64,000 nt of DNA from Bacillus weihaiensis (GCF_001889165.1 NZ_CP016020.1:966501-1030500), one strand, 5' to 3'. Counted from the stretch's first letter, positions 1 through 9,242 are shown. The notes: generated by a model from the letters alone, not told the origin. Numbers and translations are program-made.

Positions 1-954
1 TATGCCATTGTTAAGAAGGTAAATTTCTTCTTTTATTGCTAGGGCAAGTTTATCAATAGCATGAGAAATTTTAGAAATGGCTTCTTCTTTGGGAATTTCT
101 GTTTCAAATCCTAATATATCTGTAACCGTGATGCTCTCTTGTGTCGATAGTTGACGTTTTGCTTCTTCTGCTTTAGGAAAGTCTAATAAGAATTCGTCAG
201 ACATTGCTTCTGTTATCTCATCTCCTGCGATTGGCACCATTCCGTATGAAATGATCGTCCCAAGATCAGTGATGGCGATATCAGAAGTTCCAGCACCAAT
301 ATCAACAAGGACGACATTTAATCGTCTCATTGATTCAGGGATAAGGACATTAATTGCAGCAATTGGTTCCAGCGTTAATGCTTCCATTTCTAGGTCTGCT
401 CGATTTAAAGCAGCTAAGAGAGATTCAACAACAATTTTTGGAAGGAAGGTGGCGATAATTTCGACAGATGCTTCATCACCTTGTTGATCTATAAGACTTC
501 CAATTTCTTCACCATCTAGTAAATAATGAAGAACGGAATATCCTACACAATCATAATGATGGGCAAAGTCTTGTTCATCATGTTGAGCAAGCTGTTGTTG
601 TGCTATTTGTACACCCATTAGCTCAAGGTGAAGGATATCCTCCTTTTGAATCATAGGCTTTCCTTGTATTTCGAATGATGCGACAGCTCGTTCTGTTTTT
701 AAGGCGCGTCCAGCAGCAGCTACACATACTTTCTTAAGAGGGCCATGAGTAGCTTCTAGCTCATGTTTGATGTCGGTAATAACATTTGCCACAGCGAGAA
801 CATCGTGGATTTGACCATCAAGCATAGCTCGTTTATCATGCTCCTTGATGACAGTATCGATAATATAGTAATATCCGTCTTCTTCCTTCAGCATTAAGCC
901 AACAACGGATCGAGTTCCAATGTCGAGAGCAAAAGTAAGATCTGTGTTATTCAT
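1..954 (-). CDS. FtsA/PilM-like actin-fold protein, partial (C-terminus beyond window)
   Basis: The frame is open for 318 codons from an ATG at 954 to the window edge, so the C-terminus is missing. The N-terminus reads LTFALDIGTRSVVG, the phosphate-1 loop of the actin/Hsp70 ATPase fold as found in FtsA, PilM and EutJ-like proteins. A second nucleotide-binding loop, VVLVDIGAGTSDIAI, lies at about residues 215-230. The stretch between them (about 80-180) fits the SHS2-type insertion of FtsA/PilM proteins. The gene is divergent from aroA. It is not the main cell-division ftsA, which normally sits beside ftsZ in the dcw cluster. Its exact role is unknown to me; a membrane-associated filament or scaffold is the family-based guess. 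Confidence 0.75.
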   Translation of the reverse strand, partial: MNNTDLTFALDIGTRSVVGLMLKEEDGYYYIIDTVIKEHDKRAMLDGQIHDVLAVANVITDIKHELEATHGPLKKVCVAAAGRALKTERAVASFEIQGKPMIQKEDILHLELMGVQIAQQQLAQHDEQDFAHHYDCVGYSVLHYLLDGEEIGSLIDQQGDEASVEIIATFLPKIVVESLLAALNRADLEMEALTLEPIAAINVLIPESMRRLNVVLVDIGAGTSDIAITDLGTIISYGMVPIAGDEITEAMSDEFLLDFPKAEEAKRQLSTQESITVTDILGFETEIPKEEAISKISHAIDKLALAIKEEIYLLNNGI

Positions 955-1442
955 TTTTGTGCACCTTTCTTATACCAGATGTCATCAATTGAAAGTTGTT
1001 AGATCGAACAAATCCAACGTACCGACTTCTTCACTGCATACAATCTCTTTTCCTTCTTGCATACCAGGAGTGTAGGTACTTTATGTTTATATTCATAAGG
1101 ATGAAAGTGTAAGAAAAGAGTCTTGTGGAAAAGTCTATTTAGCATACCTATTAAAAATAAAACGCTTTACCGCTTAAAAGCGTTTAAATAGTAAAGTTTT
1201 TAATGACAACCGATACATTATCGTTTATAATAACTACTAATTATAGAAAATGTACCACACTTTCAATGAATGATAAAGAAAACATTACGTATAAAGCGAA
1301 GTCCATGTGTTTTATATGAAAAAAGAGTTTTTTCTCATATAGGCGATGAAGCTACATATACATCTACTTCTTTTTAAAACGGTCATTTTCATTGGTTAGT
1401 GGTTTACGTGATCTTAAATTTATATGCGAAAGGATGAGAGAG
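955..1442. other. Divergent intergenic region between the FtsA-like gene and aroA
   Basis: About 490 bases without a gene. It must hold promoters for both flanking genes, but I cannot assign boxes with confidence. The one clear structure is a 9-bp inverted repeat (AAACGCTTT at 1160-1168 with AAAGCGTTT at 1177-1185). Read on the minus strand, it is followed by a T-rich run, like a terminator or attenuator placed upstream of the FtsA-like gene. The span 1392-1442 is open in the aroA frame but is treated here as leader. Confidence 0.4.
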
Positions 1443-2519
1443 ATGAGTAATGCAGAATTAGAAGCATTAAGAGAGAGAGCAGACGAGATTAATTTACAGA
1501 TTTTAAAGCTGATAAATGAGCGAGGAAGAGTAGTACAAGAAATTGGTAAAAAGAAGGAATCACAAGGTGTACATCGTTATGATCCTGTTCGCGAACGTAA
1601 AATGTTAGATAGTATTAAAGAATATAACGATGGTCCATTCGAAAATTCAACTTTACAACATATATTTAAAGAAATCTTTAAAGCTGGTCTAGAATTACAA
1701 GAAGATGATCATAGTAAAGCGTTATTAGTATCACGTAAGAAAAAACCTGAAGATACGATTGTAGAAGTTAACGGAGTTAGAATTGGGGACGGTAGTCAAT
1801 CGTTTATTGTTGGACCATGTGCAGTTGAAAGTTACGAGCAAGTAGCCGCTGTTGCGGAACAAGCGAAAAAGCAAGGAATTAAAATTCTACGAGGAGGAGC
1901 ATTTAAGCCTCGTACTAGTCCATATGATTTCCAAGGACTTGGTCTTGAAGGGCTGAAAATCCTTAGAAGAGTTGGAGACGAATATGGTTTAGCAATTATC
2001 AGTGAAATTGTCAATCCAGCTGATATTGAAACAGCATTGGACTATGTTGATATTATTCAAATCGGAGCACGTAATATGCAGAATTTTGAGCTATTAAAAG
2101 CTGCCGGTGCGGTTCGTAAGCCAGTCTTATTAAAACGCGGATTAGCTGCTACAATTGATGAGTTTGTTAATGCAGCAGAATACATTATCTCACAAGGTAA
2201 TGATCAGATTATCCTTTGTGAACGAGGAATTCGTACGTATGAACGAGCAACAAGAAATACATTAGATATTTCAGCAGTACCAATTCTAAAACAAGAAACG
2301 CACCTTCCTGTATTTGTTGATGTAACTCACTCAACAGGTAGACGTGATTTGTTAGTTCCTACGGCTAAAGCAGCTCTTGCTATTGGTGCAGACGGAGTTA
2401 TGGCTGAAGTACATCCAGATCCTGCAGTAGCATTATCTGACTCAGCACAACAAATGGATTTCGATCAATTTGATACATTCATGAAAGAATTAAAATCATT
2501 TGTTAAAGTTAAAGCATAA
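1443..2519 (+). CDS. aroA: Bifunctional chorismate mutase / 3-deoxy-7-phosphoheptulonate synthase
   Basis: First enzyme of the shikimate pathway (phosphoenolpyruvate plus erythrose 4-phosphate to DAHP), fused to an N-terminal chorismate mutase domain that gives feedback control by chorismate and prephenate. Residues about 1-90 form the AroQ-type helical mutase ([20 protein letters not shown]). Residues about 105-358 form the KDSA/DAHPS barrel ([30 protein letters not shown]). The start was placed at ATG 1443, not the upstream in-frame GTG-type codon at 1392. This gives 358 residues, the length I recall for the B. subtilis protein, and follows an AAAGGA-type ribosome binding site. Also called AroG in other species. 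It lies upstream of ccpA on the same strand, separated by a terminator. Confidence 0.95.
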   Translation: MSNAELEALRERADEINLQILKLINERGRVVQEIGKKKESQGVHRYDPVRERKMLDSIKEYNDGPFENSTLQHIFKEIFKAGLELQEDDHSKALLVSRKKKPEDTIVEVNGVRIGDGSQSFIVGPCAVESYEQVAAVAEQAKKQGIKILRGGAFKPRTSPYDFQGLGLEGLKILRRVGDEYGLAIISEIVNPADIETALDYVDIIQIGARNMQNFELLKAAGAVRKPVLLKRGLAATIDEFVNAAEYIISQGNDQIILCERGIRTYERATRNTLDISAVPILKQETHLPVFVDVTHSTGRRDLLVPTAKAALAIGADGVMAEVHPDPAVALSDSAQQMDFDQFDTFMKELKSFVKVKA

Positions 2520-2528
2520 ATGATATTT

Positions 2529-2568
2529 GAGGGGCTAGCATTCCATTGATGCTAGCTCCTCTTTAGTT
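2529..2568 (+). terminator. Terminator after aroA
   Basis: A 13-bp stem with one G-T pair (2529-2541 with 2549-2561; core GGCTAGCAT/ATGCTAGC), a 7-base loop and a short T-rich tail, starting 9 bases after the aroA stop codon. Confidence 0.75.
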
Positions 2569-3132
2569 TAGGCCATTTCGCATAAAATATAGTTTACTCA
2601 AAAAAATGTAAGTGTCGATTTTCCCCTGGGTACATCGTTCTTCTTACTGAATAGCGAGAGTAGCTCTTTTCTTTCTCACTAACCTTGGTATAAGGTGTGA
2701 ATGATATATACAAAATAGCATCAACGTTTAAGGAAGTCACAAGTTCCAGAGAATATAAAGAAAATGGTCTATCTAGAAAGGATTTACCATTAAATATCTT
2801 TAAATATAAGGAATAAAATGTATAGAATGAGTAGCGATATAGGTAAAATAATAAAGATCGTACTATATAAATGGCTTATTTGTGAAAAAACGAACAAATA
2901 TGTGAAAACAACGAAAAAATCAAGTGAAATAGATTGCAGTCGTTTTTAGAGTATCGTATGATTATTTACATAGAATGAGATTATTCTCTCTAATACGACG
3001 TCATTAAACAATTTTTACATAAATCTATCATTCATACTCTGTTAGAAATGTTCTGAGAACAATTTGAAGAAACAGATACAGAAACAGAGCAAAAAATAAA
3101 TGTATTTATTGTACTTATAAGGAGTGTTTTAA
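2569..3132. other. Spacer upstream of ccpA
   Basis: About 560 AT-rich bases with no convincing gene. It should contain the ccpA promoter; no box pair stands out enough to call. The ccpA ribosome binding site AAGGAG lies at about 3119-3124, 8 bases before the ATG. Confidence 0.35.
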
Positions 3133-4137
3133 ATGTCAAGTGTTACAATATATGATGTTGCTAGAGAAGCGAATGTTTCAATGGCAACCGTTTCCCGTGT
3201 AGTGAATGGAAACCCAAATGTTAAACCAACAACAAGAAAGAAAGTATTAGATGCAATTGATCGTTTAGGTTACCGTCCAAATGCTGTGGCAAGAGGTCTT
3301 GCGAGTAAAAAAACGACTACGGTTGGAGTGATCATTCCTGATATTTCAAGTATTTTCTATTCAGAATTAGCTCGTGGAATTGAAGATATTGCCACCATGT
3401 ATAAATATAATATAATTTTAAGTAATTCGGACCAAAATAAAGAAAAAGAATTGCACTTACTAAATACAATGCTTGGTAAACAAGTTGATGGAATTGTATT
3501 TATGAGTGGTAACGTCACAGAAGAATTAGTCGAGCAATTTAAACGCTCTCCAGTTCCGATTGTATTAGCTGCATCTGTTGACTTAACGAATACAACACCT
3601 TCTGTTAATATTAACTACGAGCAGGCTGCATATGATGTTATTTCCATGTTGATTGAAAAAGGACATAACCGAATTGCCTATGTAGAAGGGCCAGCAGAAG
3701 AGCCTGTTAACCGCTTGAAAAAATCCGTGGGTTATCGTCGTGCTTTAGAGGATGCTGGGATTGCTTTTGATGAAGAATTGATTTTTGACGGTGATTACAC
3801 ATATGATTCAGGTATTGAAGCATTTGAAAAAATCGACTTGTTGTCTGAAAAACCAACGGCAATATTTGTTGGTACGGATGAAATGGCTTTAGGAGTCATT
3901 CATGGGGCTCAGGATCGAAACTATTCCATTCCAGAGGATATTGAAGTGGTTGGTTTTGATAATACAAGATTGGCAACAATGGTTCGTCCACAGTTAACAA
4001 CAGTGGTACAGCCTACGTATGATATTGGTGCGGTATCTATGCGTTTACTTACAAAGTACATGAACAAAGAAGAAGTGGAAAACAACGTTGTTGAATTACC
4101 ACACCGAATTGAATATAGACAATCAACTAAAAAGTAA
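3133..4137 (+). CDS. ccpA: Catabolite control protein A, LacI/GalR-family regulator
   Basis: Master regulator of carbon catabolite repression and activation in Firmicutes. It binds CRE operators when complexed with Ser46-phosphorylated HPr or Crh. The 334-residue protein opens with the LacI helix-turn-helix ([23 protein letters not shown], with the hinge helix near residues 50-58, [10 protein letters not shown]). The periplasmic-binding-protein-like core ends with [19 protein letters not shown]. Length and sequence match Bacillus CcpA. Likely targets in this window are the divergent acuA/acsA promoters (CRE-like site at 6810) and ackA (CRE-like site at 33753). In B. subtilis motP-motS follow ccpA; here the convergent acuC gene comes directly after the terminator, so motPS is absent from this position. 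Confidence 0.96.
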   Translation: MSSVTIYDVAREANVSMATVSRVVNGNPNVKPTTRKKVLDAIDRLGYRPNAVARGLASKKTTTVGVIIPDISSIFYSELARGIEDIATMYKYNIILSNSDQNKEKELHLLNTMLGKQVDGIVFMSGNVTEELVEQFKRSPVPIVLAASVDLTNTTPSVNINYEQAAYDVISMLIEKGHNRIAYVEGPAEEPVNRLKKSVGYRRALEDAGIAFDEELIFDGDYTYDSGIEAFEKIDLLSEKPTAIFVGTDEMALGVIHGAQDRNYSIPEDIEVVGFDNTRLATMVRPQLTTVVQPTYDIGAVSMRLLTKYMNKEEVENNVVELPHRIEYRQSTKK

Positions 4138-4160
4138 TGAACAAGAGAGTAATGATTAAA

Positions 4161-4195
4161 AACGAGCATCCATTTAAGGTTTGCTCGTTTTTTTA
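4161..4195. terminator. Terminator between convergent ccpA and acuC
   Basis: Stem AACGAGCA (4161-4168) with TGCTCGTT (4182-4189), followed by a T run on the plus strand and preceded by an A run. It can therefore serve both ccpA (plus) and acuC (minus). Confidence 0.8.
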
Positions 4196-4199
4196 TGCT

Positions 4200-5354
4200 C
4201 TATAACCTACGGATCGGGTGTAACGCCTTTTCTACTGTGAGGGAGTTTTTTTCCTCAATTTCTGCTTTTCTAGGAATAGGTTTATAAAGCCCCTTATCAT
4301 CACTCCATTTTAAGGGCAATGAAACGGGCGATTGCTCCTTCCATCTGTTCATCCATTCAATCGGTAGATCACTTGGAATGGGTAGCTCATTCATCATTAG
4401 CCATACTAAACTCCAAGCACGAGGAACCACTCTCCAGATATCATAGCCACCTCCCCCAACAGCAATCCATCTACCATCACAGTATTTATGAGCAATTTCA
4501 TGTGCTATTTTAGGAATCTCATGATAGATAGCCATGGTTGCAGATAAATGTGTTAAAGGATCATAGTAATGGGCATCTGCACCATTTTGTGTAAGTATAA
4601 CATCTGGTTTGAAAAAAGCTGCTACTTCTTCAATTGAAGTCCGATAAGCATGAAGCCAGGATTCATCTTCAGTAAAGGCATCTAGTGGAATATTAAATGA
4701 ATACCCATACCCTTTCCCAGATCCTCTTTCCGTGACATTCCCGGTACCAGGGAATAAGTAACGGCCTGTTTCATGAATAGAGAGAGTACAAACGTCAGGG
4801 TCATCATAAAAGCTCCATTGCACTCCATCACCATGGTGTGCATCTGTATCAATATATAACACTCTAGCTTTATATTTCTCCTGTATATACCGTATTGCAA
4901 CAGAACTATCGTTATATATACAAAATCCGGATGCTTTTCCTCTAAAACCGTGATGTAAGCCTCCACCGAAATTAGCAGCATGCTGTGCTTTCCCGCTCAT
5001 GACATAATCAACTGCCGTTAGAGTACCTCCTACTAATAAGGAGCTTGCCTCATGCATATTTGGAAATATAGGAGTATCCTCCGTTCCTATGCCATAATTA
5101 AGTGCTTCATCATTTCCAAGTAGTCCATGTCCAGCTTTTTGTACAGCTTGAATGTATTTTATATCATGAATAAGTGCTAATTCTTCAACTGTAGCTATCC
5201 TAGGTTCAATAATTTGTTCATCCTTTAAAGCATTTGCCTTTTTTAGTAAATCATAAGTAAGTTCAACACGTAATTGGTTAAACGGATGATCATGATGAAA
5301 TTTATACTGCTGAAAAGCAGGAGAATAAATAAAAACATTATTCTGAGTGGTCAT
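4200..5354 (-). CDS. acuC: Acetoin utilization protein AcuC, class I histone-deacetylase-like protein deacetylase
   Basis: Zn-dependent deacetylase that removes the inhibitory acetyl group from acetyl-CoA synthetase AcsA. Histone-deacetylase fold motifs are visible: the active-site LHHGFRG, the metal-binding and charge-relay DTDAHHGDG, the NGADAHYYDPL loop and GGGGYD near the C-terminus. The start is set at ATG 5354 (384 residues, beginning MTTQNNVFIYSP). It overlaps the acuB stop as ATGA and has GGAGA about 7 bases upstream; an in-frame extension to 5381 exists but reads into acuB. Last gene of the acuABC operon, translationally coupled to acuB. Confidence 0.93.
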   Translation of the reverse strand: MTTQNNVFIYSPAFQQYKFHHDHPFNQLRVELTYDLLKKANALKDEQIIEPRIATVEELALIHDIKYIQAVQKAGHGLLGNDEALNYGIGTEDTPIFPNMHEASSLLVGGTLTAVDYVMSGKAQHAANFGGGLHHGFRGKASGFCIYNDSSVAIRYIQEKYKARVLYIDTDAHHGDGVQWSFYDDPDVCTLSIHETGRYLFPGTGNVTERGSGKGYGYSFNIPLDAFTEDESWLHAYRTSIEEVAAFFKPDVILTQNGADAHYYDPLTHLSATMAIYHEIPKIAHEIAHKYCDGRWIAVGGGGYDIWRVVPRAWSLVWLMMNELPIPSDLPIEWMNRWKEQSPVSLPLKWSDDKGLYKPIPRKAEIEEKNSLTVEKALHPIRRL

Positions 5355-5995
5355 TGGATATTCTCCGGAAGAATTGGCCATAAAATGTCATACCCTTCAT
5401 GCTGGAGGTTATTCACAATTGATGTTACGTTCATGGTCTGAACACGGAATACTAATATTTTAAACGTAGGATCAGTGTCTGGATAAACAAGGACACTTGA
5501 AATATTCACTTTATGCTCACAGAAAATGGAGGATACCTCTGCTAACATTCCAGCTTTATTTGGCACTTTTACTTCTAAATGTGAAGCTGGCTGATCTCCG
5601 CCTGTTAATCTTACGAATGTCTGAAGGAGATCTGATTCGGTAAGCAAACCGACAAGTGAACCTCGATGGAGGATAGGAAGGCATCCAATTTTATTTTCAA
5701 TAATGGTCGCAGCAATTTCTTCAACAAAATCAAGAGGGTGACCTGTAATCACATCTTTCGTCATAACATGCTTTATTTCTTTATTTAAAAAATCCTCTTT
5801 CAAATTTAGTTGAAAGATAGATGGACTCGCATCCTTTACGTCTCTTTCTGTTATAACCCCCGCTAATTTATCGCCGTCCTCTACAATTGGAATATGACGA
5901 ATTTTATTCTTTGACATGGTTTCTAAAGCTTGGCGAATCGTATCATTTGGATGAAGACTAATTACATTTTGGTTCATGATTTGTTTCACAATCAT
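5351..5995 (-). CDS. acuB: Acetoin utilization protein AcuB, CBS-domain and ACT-like protein
   Basis: Two CBS domains (about residues 1-60 and 75-135, with ITERDVKDASPS and LTESDLLQTFV) are followed by a C-terminal ACT-like segment (LEVKVPNKAGMLAEVSSIF). Its molecular role is not settled; by family it probably senses an adenine nucleotide and tunes the AcuA/AcuC acetylation cycle. Two adjacent ATGs occur at 5998 and 5995. The second is chosen because it lies 7 bases from AAGGAGG and gives the MIVKQIM start seen in relatives. Middle gene of the operon, 46 bases after acuA and overlapping acuC by 4 bases. Confidence 0.92.
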   Translation of the reverse strand: MIVKQIMNQNVISLHPNDTIRQALETMSKNKIRHIPIVEDGDKLAGVITERDVKDASPSIFQLNLKEDFLNKEIKHVMTKDVITGHPLDFVEEIAATIIENKIGCLPILHRGSLVGLLTESDLLQTFVRLTGGDQPASHLEVKVPNKAGMLAEVSSIFCEHKVNISSVLVYPDTDPTFKILVFRVQTMNVTSIVNNLQHEGYDILWPILPENIQ

Positions 5996-6041
5996 CATCG
6001 TGCCTCCTTACATTAATAGAAGCCTAGCATTATTCATTCGA

Positions 6042-6674
6042 CTAATACATAAAACGATTTTTAAAGCGTAGTTGATCGAATTGCTGAATTGATTTTGGTT
6101 GAATTCTTTTTCCCATTCTCGCCATTAGGCAATTTGCCGGGTGTGAGCTTATCTCTGGTTCATCGGTTGCGTACCATTCTAAACCACCAGCATTCATCAT
6201 TTTCTCCATTACCTTTCGATATTCCCATACATTTAAACCTGAACCCTTTAAATCCCAATGCCAATAATATTCTGTTGTAATGATGATATAGTCTTCCATC
6301 GCATCATCCATCATTGAAACTCTCAACAGATTTTTACCAATGGCATAGCCTCTAAACTCTGGAGCTACCTCGATTGCACCTAATTCGATTAGTTCCTCCA
6401 TATTTCCTTCAGACCATCTTTCAAGGGGATCTGGATAAAGATACGTAACATATCCAATAATCTTGTCATGCTGTCTAGCAATAATAATTCTTCCTTCAGG
6501 AAGTTTTGCAATTTCAACTAATGCTTTATGTTGCTGTTGTGGCTGCCTAAAAGCGACTAAACCTTGATGAAACTCATAAGTGGCTATCTTTTCTGATGGA
6601 ATCGGTCCTTCAATGAAAATGTTACCGTTAGGTGTTTTAATTTCTTTTGCATTATAGGTCTTTACATGGTTCAT
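6042..6674 (-). CDS. acuA: Protein acetyltransferase AcuA (GNAT family)
   Basis: GNAT-fold acetyltransferase that acetylates and inactivates acetyl-CoA synthetase at its active-site lysine. At 210 residues it matches the B. subtilis protein in length. The acetyl-CoA binding region is visible as LIELGAIEVAPEFRGYAIGKNLL (about residues 95-120), the R/Q-x-x-G-x-A/G pyrophosphate loop of GNAT enzymes. First gene of acuABC, transcribed divergently from its target acsA. A GGCGGTGAC ribosome binding site precedes ATG 6674. Confidence 0.94.
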   Translation of the reverse strand: MNHVKTYNAKEIKTPNGNIFIEGPIPSEKIATYEFHQGLVAFRQPQQQHKALVEIAKLPEGRIIIARQHDKIIGYVTYLYPDPLERWSEGNMEELIELGAIEVAPEFRGYAIGKNLLRVSMMDDAMEDYIIITTEYYWHWDLKGSGLNVWEYRKVMEKMMNAGGLEWYATDEPEISSHPANCLMARMGKRIQPKSIQQFDQLRFKNRFMY

Positions 6675-6788
6675 TAGGTCACCGCCATTTCTTTTTCATA
6701 TGTACATACTTGCTCATTCAATGATTAAGTACGGTTCACTTTAAATCTCAACATTGATGCCCCTTCTTTAAAAAGAGGGTGTTCTATT

Positions 6789-6817
6789 ATTATACTAGAT
6801 TTTTTAGAATATAAAGC
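6789..6817 (-). promoter_or_regulatory. Candidate promoter for acuABC
   Basis: On the minus strand a perfect TATAAT lies at 6794-6789. A weak -35-like GCTTTA at 6817-6812, at 17-base spacing, falls inside the CRE-like sequence. If this is the promoter, CcpA binding would block it directly. Inference from sequence only. Confidence 0.45.
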
Positions 6818-6824
6818 GGTTACA
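6810..6824. promoter_or_regulatory. Candidate CRE (CcpA operator) between acuA and acsA
   Basis: TATAAAGCGGTTACA matches the CRE consensus WTGNAANCGNWWNCA at all but two fixed positions, with the central CG and the CA end intact. It lies between the divergent promoters. CcpA control of both acsA and acuABC is established in B. subtilis; its occurrence here is inference. Confidence 0.6.
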
Positions 6825-6852
6825 TCCATATTATTAAAGTAAATTTCAAAAA

Positions 6853-6881
6853 TTGTGAAAAGTGAAGTATTGTACTATAAT
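6853..6881 (+). promoter_or_regulatory. Sigma-A-type promoter of acsA
   Basis: TTGTGA (6853-6858), a 17-base spacer and a perfect TATAAT (6876-6881), followed by a leader of about 28 bases and the acsA ribosome binding site AAGGGGGAG. Confidence 0.75.
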
Positions 6882-6915
6882 AGAATTGTAAATTATTACA
6901 TAAGGGGGAGTAAAG

Positions 6916-8628
6916 ATGAAATTGGAAGCGTTGTCACCAATGAAGGGGAATTTTAACTTATCGGACTATGATTCTACTTATACATCATTTGATTGGTCAG
7001 AGGTTGAAAAGAATTTTTCATGGTATGAGACGGGTAGAATAAATGCTGCCTATGAAGCGATCGATAAACATGCTGAAACATTTCGGAAAAATAAAATTGC
7101 CCTTTATTACCGTGATCCCGAAAGAGATGAAAAATATACGTTTAAAGAAATGAAAGAATTATCAAATAAGGCAGCAAATGTCTTAAAGAATAAGGCGGAT
7201 GTTGAAAAAGGGGATCGACTCTTTGTATTTATGCCAAGAACGCCTGAGTTATATACAGTCATTTTAGGGGCTGTAAAGCTAGGTGCCATTGTGGGCCCCC
7301 TATTTGAAGCATTTATGGAGGGTGCGGTAAAAGATCGCCTTCATGACAGCGATGCTAGTGTCATTGTTACGACTCCTGAGTTAGTAGAACGTGTTCCTGT
7401 AGAAGAATTACCATCCCTTAAACATGTTGTTATTGTTGGAGAATCTGTAGAAGAAAATCACATTGATTTTTTAGCTGAAATGGAAAGTGCAAGCAAGCAT
7501 TTTGACATTGAATGGGTTGAGAAAACAGATGGATTGCTCTTACATTATACATCTGGTTCAACTGGAAAGCCAAAGGGAGTTTTACACGTTCATCAAGCAA
7601 TGGTTCAGCATTATCAAACAGCCCAGTGGGTCCTTGATTTAAAAGAAGAGGATGTTTATTGGTGTACTGCTGATCCAGGCTGGGTAACAGGAACAGTTTA
7701 TGGTATTTTTGGCCCTTGGTTATGTGGGGCAACAAATGTAATTGTTGGCGGAAGGTTCAAACCAGAATCATGGTACCAAACAATAGAGGATTATGGAGTA
7801 ACGGTGTGGTATAGTGCTCCAACAGCTTTTAGAATGTTAATGGGTGCTGGAGATGAGCTTGTGAAACAATTTGATACAAGTTCCTTAAGGCATGTATTAA
7901 GTGTAGGAGAACCGCTTAATCCTGAGGTAGTACGTTGGGGTGTAAAAGTATTTAATAATCGCATACATGATACGTGGTGGATGACAGAAACAGGTGCACA
8001 GCTCATTTGTAACTACCCATCGATGCAAATTAAACCTGGTTCTATGGGAAAACCAATCCCTGGTGTTAAAGCAGCGATTGTTGATGATCAGGGAAATGAG
8101 TTACCACCATATCGAATGGGGAACTTAGCTATTAAAAAAGGCTGGCCTTCTATGATGTACACTATTTGGAATAATAAAGAAAAGTACGAATCCTATTTTA
8201 TGCCTGGTGATTGGTATGTATCAGGAGATTCAGCTTATATGGATGAGGACGGCTACTTTTGGTTCCAGGGACGAATTGATGATGTGATTATGACATCTGG
8301 TGAACGTGTGGGACCATTTGAAGTGGAAAGTAAATTAGTTGAACACCCTGCAATAGCAGAAGCTGGTGTTATTGGGAAACCAGACCCTGTAAGAGGAGAA
8401 ATTATTAAAGCATTTGTTGCGCTTCGTGAAGGCTATGAGCCTACAGATGAATTAAAAGAAGAAATTCGTCAATTTGTCAAGCGGGGATTAGCTGCCCATG
8501 CAGCTCCTAGAGAGATCGATTTTCGTGATAAGCTCCCTAAAACAAGAAGTGGAAAAATTATGAGACGTGTGTTAAAAGCATGGGAGCTTGACCTACCAAC
8601 AGGTGATTTATCAACCATGGAGGAGTAA
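6916..8628 (+). CDS. acsA: Acetyl-CoA synthetase (AMP-forming)
   Basis: Converts acetate, ATP and CoA to acetyl-CoA, AMP and pyrophosphate, for acetate re-use after overflow metabolism. The 570-residue protein has the ANL-family P-loop YTSGSTGKPKG (about residues 212-222), the adenylate motif DTWWMTETG (about 353-361), the hinge YVSGDSAYMDEDGY and the C-terminal PKTRSGKIMRR. Lys547 in that last motif is the predicted acetylation site of AcuA. Sequence and length agree with Bacillus AcsA. It is divergent from acuABC, whose products switch it off and on, and is monocistronic, ending at a palindromic repeat that can act as terminator. Confidence 0.96.
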   Translation: MKLEALSPMKGNFNLSDYDSTYTSFDWSEVEKNFSWYETGRINAAYEAIDKHAETFRKNKIALYYRDPERDEKYTFKEMKELSNKAANVLKNKADVEKGDRLFVFMPRTPELYTVILGAVKLGAIVGPLFEAFMEGAVKDRLHDSDASVIVTTPELVERVPVEELPSLKHVVIVGESVEENHIDFLAEMESASKHFDIEWVEKTDGLLLHYTSGSTGKPKGVLHVHQAMVQHYQTAQWVLDLKEEDVYWCTADPGWVTGTVYGIFGPWLCGATNVIVGGRFKPESWYQTIEDYGVTVWYSAPTAFRMLMGAGDELVKQFDTSSLRHVLSVGEPLNPEVVRWGVKVFNNRIHDTWWMTETGAQLICNYPSMQIKPGSMGKPIPGVKAAIVDDQGNELPPYRMGNLAIKKGWPSMMYTIWNNKEKYESYFMPGDWYVSGDSAYMDEDGYFWFQGRIDDVIMTSGERVGPFEVESKLVEHPAIAEAGVIGKPDPVRGEIIKAFVALREGYEPTDELKEEIRQFVKRGLAAHAAPREIDFRDKLPKTRSGKIMRRVLKAWELDLPTGDLSTMEE

Positions 8629-8640
8629 TGAAATAATGAA

Positions 8641-8697
8641 AGAGGGTGACTCAAAAGGTTGTTAAATAACGACCTTTTGAGCACCTTTTCTTTATCT
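8641..8697. repeat. Palindromic repeat type B, copy 1 (also terminator of acsA)
   Basis: A near-perfect hairpin: GGGTGACTCAAAAGGTTGTT pairs with AACGACCTTTTGAGCACC across a 4-base loop, then a T-rich tail. It starts 13 bases after the acsA stop. The same sequence occurs inverted at 47311-47374. Its outer arm resembles that of the type A repeat at 9243, suggesting both are ends of one mobile element. Confidence 0.75.
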
Positions 8698-8754
8698 TTC
8701 GTGTAGAAACAAATAATTAGGCTTTTTTAATGAAAAAAGAGGGATTCCTTCCCC

Positions 8755-9035
8755 TTATTGGTTTCCATTTTCCTCTTCTTCAAGGATTTGTTCAATTTGT
8801 AAAGCGAGTTGACGATATTGGTCACCTAAACTTTTTTCGTATTTTTCTGCGCTTTTCTCCAAACAAATGTATATTGATTTGCATTTGCTTCTATCTTAGT
8901 CCCATCAACAAAATAGTGCTCCAGCTTTACCAATCCTTTTTCACGTAGTAACTCTACAATTGAAAAGAAGACTTGATAGATAATGTCTTTCATACGATTA
9001 GATCGAAACGATTGATCGTTCGAAAATCAGGAGTT
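8755..9035 (-). pseudogene. IS1182-type transposase remnant with two frameshifts
   Basis: On the minus strand three frames join into one transposase-like stretch: TPDFRTINRF, then after a one-base loss near 9007 RSNRMKDIIYQVFFSIVELL...FVDGTKIEANANQYTFVWRK, then after another loss near 8869 AEKYEKSLGDQYRQ...EEEENGNQ and a stop at 8755. The DGTKIEANANxYTFVW block is typical of IS1182-family DDE transposases. Only an internal part of the protein remains; N-terminal and C-terminal portions are gone. Flanked by palindromic repeats B (8641) and A (9243). Confidence 0.75.
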
Positions 9036-9139
9036 TGACTACCCGATTTTTTTGTTGTTTAATTATTCTTTAAAAAAGACTGTTTTCGTAGGGGTTTTGC
9101 TTCTATGAATACAATTTTAGATCGATAGTGGAATGGAGC

Positions 9140-9212
9140 GTAAGACACTTGACTCCTGCGGGAAGTGAGGAAAGCAAGTGACTGGAGCGCAATGGAACGT
9201 CCCGGTTTTTAC
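9140..9212 (+). repeat. Partial GC-rich interspersed repeat (short copy)
   Basis: Contains TGGAGCG, GACTCCTGCGGGAAG and GGAACGTC blocks that resemble the longer element at 14560-14680 (there on the minus strand: GCGAGACTCCTGTGGGAG). It is GC-rich against an AT-rich background. This class of repeat is common between genes in Bacillus genomes; its function is unknown. Confidence 0.5.
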
Positions 9213-9242
9213 GTTAACTGAATTAAAAAGATAAAAGTATGA

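Noticed and set aside
251-487. 78-codon plus-strand frame
   Set aside because: It lies antisense inside the FtsA-like gene and has no ribosome binding site or family resemblance.
8730-8948. 72-codon plus-strand frame
   Set aside because: It is the opposite strand of the IS1182-type transposase remnant, which reads sensibly on the minus strand.
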